From assembly GCA_026983935.1 (NCBI GenBank), contig JALSTC010000793.1, forward strand, positions 1 through 6,741: a stretch of 6,741 nucleotides of DNA, given 5' to 3'. The stretch's first letter is position 1, and every line of letters starts with the position of its first letter. The DNA is from Ardenticatenia bacterium. Lineage in GTDB: Bacteria > Chloroflexota > Anaerolineae > Aggregatilineales > Ch27. This document shows, one piece after another, positions 5,380-6,741 of the stretch. Below the pieces are notes generated by a model, which did no database searches, was not told where the DNA came from, and saw only the letters and a program-made list of their open reading frames with translations. The translations under genes were made by a program, and so were the position numbers.

Positions 5380-5391
5380 AAAACTAGAATA
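5374..5391. promoter_or_regulatory. Candidate PadR operator overlapping the -10 box and start site
   Basis: A perfect inverted repeat, TATTCTA-AAAC-TAGAATA (two 7-base arms, 4-base centre), begins exactly at the -10 hexamer and spans the predicted transcription start. A dimer bound here would block RNA polymerase. PadR-family proteins are dimeric winged-helix repressors that usually control their own gene, so PadR is the natural candidate ligand. The assignment to PadR is inference from position. Confidence 0.7.
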
Positions 5392-5423
5392 CCATGCATA
5401 GATGACCGTGGGAGAAACTCACC

Positions 5424-6095
5424 ATGACCGATGCCGAGCTGGCAATCCTCGGTCTGCTGGCAGAAGGCCCCCAGCACGGCTACCAGATCCAACGGGCCAT
5501 TGAACTGCGCGGCGTGCGGGAGTGGACGACCATCGGCTTTTCGTCGGTCTACTACATCCTCAACAAGCTGGAGCGCGACGGCCTGCTGGAAAGCCGGCTG
5601 GCCCCCAGCAGACGCGGGCCTGTCCGCAAAGTCTACGCGATCACCCAGGCCGGGCAGGGCGTGCTGCAAACCGCGCTGGTCGATCTGCTCAGCACGCCGC
5701 ATGACCGCCGCTCCGGTTTCATCCTGGGGCTGGCCAACATGCACCTCCTGCGGCCAGAGCAGGTGCGCCGGGCGCTGGATGCCTACGAATCGCAGCTCCG
5801 CACCCGGCTGGCCGAACTGAATCAGAGCCGCGCGGCCCAGGCGGAAAGCCCCCTGCCCATCCGGGCCATCTACGACTACCGCCTGCAGATGACGCTGGCC
5901 GAGCTGGAATGGCTGCGTGAATTCCGCCAGGCCTGGGAAATGCAGGCCCCGCCTTCCCCGCCGCCCGGCGGCCCCTTCCGTACGCCGGTGGTCAACCTGC
6001 ACCCCACCGAGCCCGCCGGGCACACGGATACGCTGCCGCGCCCGGCAGAGGCCGAACAGGAAGCGCCGCCCGGCGAAGAAGACGAGCCTGAATGA
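5424..6095 (+). CDS. PadR-family transcriptional regulator with a long acidic tail
   Basis: A 223-residue regulator. Residues 1-90 form the PadR winged helix: ELAILGLLAEGPQHGYQIQRAI (5-26), recognition region W-T-T-I-G-F-S-S-V-Y-Y-I-L-N-K-L-E-R-D-G-L-L (34-55), then the wing with R-K-V-Y-A-I-T-Q-A-G. A helical C-terminal domain (about 95-175; Vir_AT-like dimerisation) follows. The last 48 residues are rich in proline and glutamate and should be disordered; this tail is longer than usual. PadR proteins repress genes for phenolic-acid, drug or cell-stress responses upon ligand loss or gain; the ligand here is not predictable. ATG 5424 has GGGAG nine bases upstream and a strong promoter with an overlapping inverted repeat. 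The oxidoreductase gene follows 59 bases later on the same strand, so it is the most likely co-transcribed target. Confidence 0.93.
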   Translation: MTDAELAILGLLAEGPQHGYQIQRAIELRGVREWTTIGFSSVYYILNKLERDGLLESRLAPSRRGPVRKVYAITQAGQGVLQTALVDLLSTPHDRRSGFILGLANMHLLRPEQVRRALDAYESQLRTRLAELNQSRAAQAESPLPIRAIYDYRLQMTLAELEWLREFRQAWEMQAPPSPPPGGPFRTPVVNLHPTEPAGHTDTLPRPAEAEQEAPPGEEDEPE

Positions 6096-6154
6096 CAGCG
6101 CCTTATGGCCTGCTGCTGCCTGTCGGCAGGACGACCTTGAGAGGAGCACGGGCA

Positions 6155-6741
6155 ATGAACGGTTCCACCATGCAGCAAAAAGACGTGGGCCTGATGATCT
6201 ATCCCGCCAATCCCTGGATGAAGGCCCTGGCCAAAGCACCCATCGTCCTCTGGCGGATGGGGCTGGGGCCGCTGCTGGGGCGTGTCTTCATCCTCATCAC
6301 GCACACCGGGCGCAAAAGCGGGCTGCCGCGCCGCACCATGACGGAGTACCATGTGCTGAACGGCAGGAAATACGTCCCCTGCGCCTTTGGCGAACGCGCT
6401 CAGTGGTACAAAAACATCATGGCCGACCCGCACGTCACCATCCAGACGGCGGACGGCACCGAACACGTCATCGCCCGGCGCGTCACCGATGACGATGAAC
6501 TGCTGGCCGTGTACGACCTGCTGCGCCGCCGCAACCCATTGATGCTGAACTGGTACCTCGAATCGATGGGAATCGAACCAACACGCGATGGCCTGCTGGC
6601 CGGGAAGGATCGCGTCTACATCCTGACCTTTGAGCCAACCGACGAACCCACACCGCCGCCGCTGGAAGCTGACCTGACCTGGGTATGGTGGGTGCTGGCA
6701 CTGCTTCTGGCGCGTGCGCTGCGCTCCCGGCGCTGCCGCCG
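6155..6741 (+). CDS. Deazaflavin (F420)-dependent nitroreductase-family oxidoreductase (DUF385/Ddn-like) with C-terminal membrane helix, partial
   Basis: This reading frame has no stop before the window end; 195 residues are visible. The signature of the Ddn/DUF385 family is clear: THTGRKSGLPRRTMTEY at 49-65, with the TGRKSG motif that contacts the F420 phosphate, then QWYKNIMADPHVTIQ (83-97), the usual W-Y-x-N-x-x-x-x-P pattern of the split-barrel fold. Members reduce quinones, nitro compounds or unsaturated substrates with F420H2, and some bind other flavins or heme, so the cofactor is inferred. The core ends about residue 160 (YILTFEPT). A proline-rich linker and one hydrophobic helix, LTWVWWVLALLLARALR (174-190), then basic residues follow, suggesting membrane attachment; this addition is unusual for the family. 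ATG 6155 is supported by GAGGAG eight bases upstream. It lies 59 bases after padR, presumably in the same operon. Confidence 0.87.
   Translation, partial: MNGSTMQQKDVGLMIYPANPWMKALAKAPIVLWRMGLGPLLGRVFILITHTGRKSGLPRRTMTEYHVLNGRKYVPCAFGERAQWYKNIMADPHVTIQTADGTEHVIARRVTDDDELLAVYDLLRRRNPLMLNWYLESMGIEPTRDGLLAGKDRVYILTFEPTDEPTPPPLEADLTWVWWVLALLLARALRSRRCR

Noticed and set aside
5373..6239. Minus-strand open frame of 288 codons opposite padR
   Set aside because: No recognisable motif, no ribosome site, and it spans the padR promoter as well as the gene; PadR on the plus strand is clear.
6545..6575. A sequence resembling the reverse complement of a tRNA T-arm (GGGAATCGAACC)
   Set aside because: No acceptor, D or anticodon stems surround it, and it is inside the continuous coding frame of the DUF385 protein.

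Overview
The window is a GC-rich bacterial chromosome segment (GC well above half by eye, with strong G/C preference at third codon positions). It carries seven recognisable protein genes, one gene remnant, two clear hairpin terminators and two well-formed promoters. No rRNA, tRNA, CRISPR array, insertion sequence or phage gene is visible. The mixture suggests an environmental Gram-positive-like or Chloroflexota-type (Anaerolineae-like) bacterium: RecO with a four-cysteine zinc finger, short double-zinc-ribbon membrane proteins, an F420-type (DUF385) oxidoreductase, and a scrap resembling a membrane-fused spermidine-synthase-like protein. That taxonomic guess is inference and is not proven by the sequence.

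Layout, left to right. (1) About 55-594 (+): an AlkD-like HEAT-repeat DNA alkylation repair gene. It keeps all the expected pocket residues, but the N-terminal repeat is missing and the tail appears frameshifted, so it is probably a damaged copy. (2) 708-1616 (+): a ten-helix EamA/DMT transporter. (3) 1617-1809: a structured leader region. (4) 1810-2607 (+): recO, overlapping by ATGA with (5) 2604-2951 (+), an ArsR/SmtB-family regulator with a CzrA-like zinc/cobalt site. (6) 3174-3698 (-): a double-zinc-ribbon two-helix membrane protein, with an extended -10 promoter upstream and a minus-strand hairpin-plus-T terminator at about 3020-2996. (7) 3817-4017 (+): an apparent remnant of a membrane protein, followed by a strong hairpin terminator at 4052-4090. 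(8) 4109-5203 (-): a receiver-histidine kinase protein. (9) 5204-5423: an AT-rich divergent regulatory region with inverted and direct repeats and a consensus sigma70-type promoter. (10) 5424-6095 (+): a PadR regulator. (11) 6155 to beyond the window edge (+): a DUF385/Ddn-like deazaflavin-dependent oxidoreductase with a C-terminal membrane helix.

Functional logic. recO and the metal sensor form one translationally coupled unit, although no metal exporter or metallothionein lies in the window. PadR sits behind a promoter whose -10 box is the left arm of a perfect inverted repeat, the expected arrangement for autorepression, and the oxidoreductase follows 59 bases later, so PadR probably also controls it. 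The receiver-kinase is transcribed away from padR across the shared AT-rich region. I see no clear new defence, secretion or mobile system. The points most worth a second look are the padR operator, the CzrA-like sensor fused to the recO operon, the membrane-anchored DUF385 protein, and the two decayed genes.
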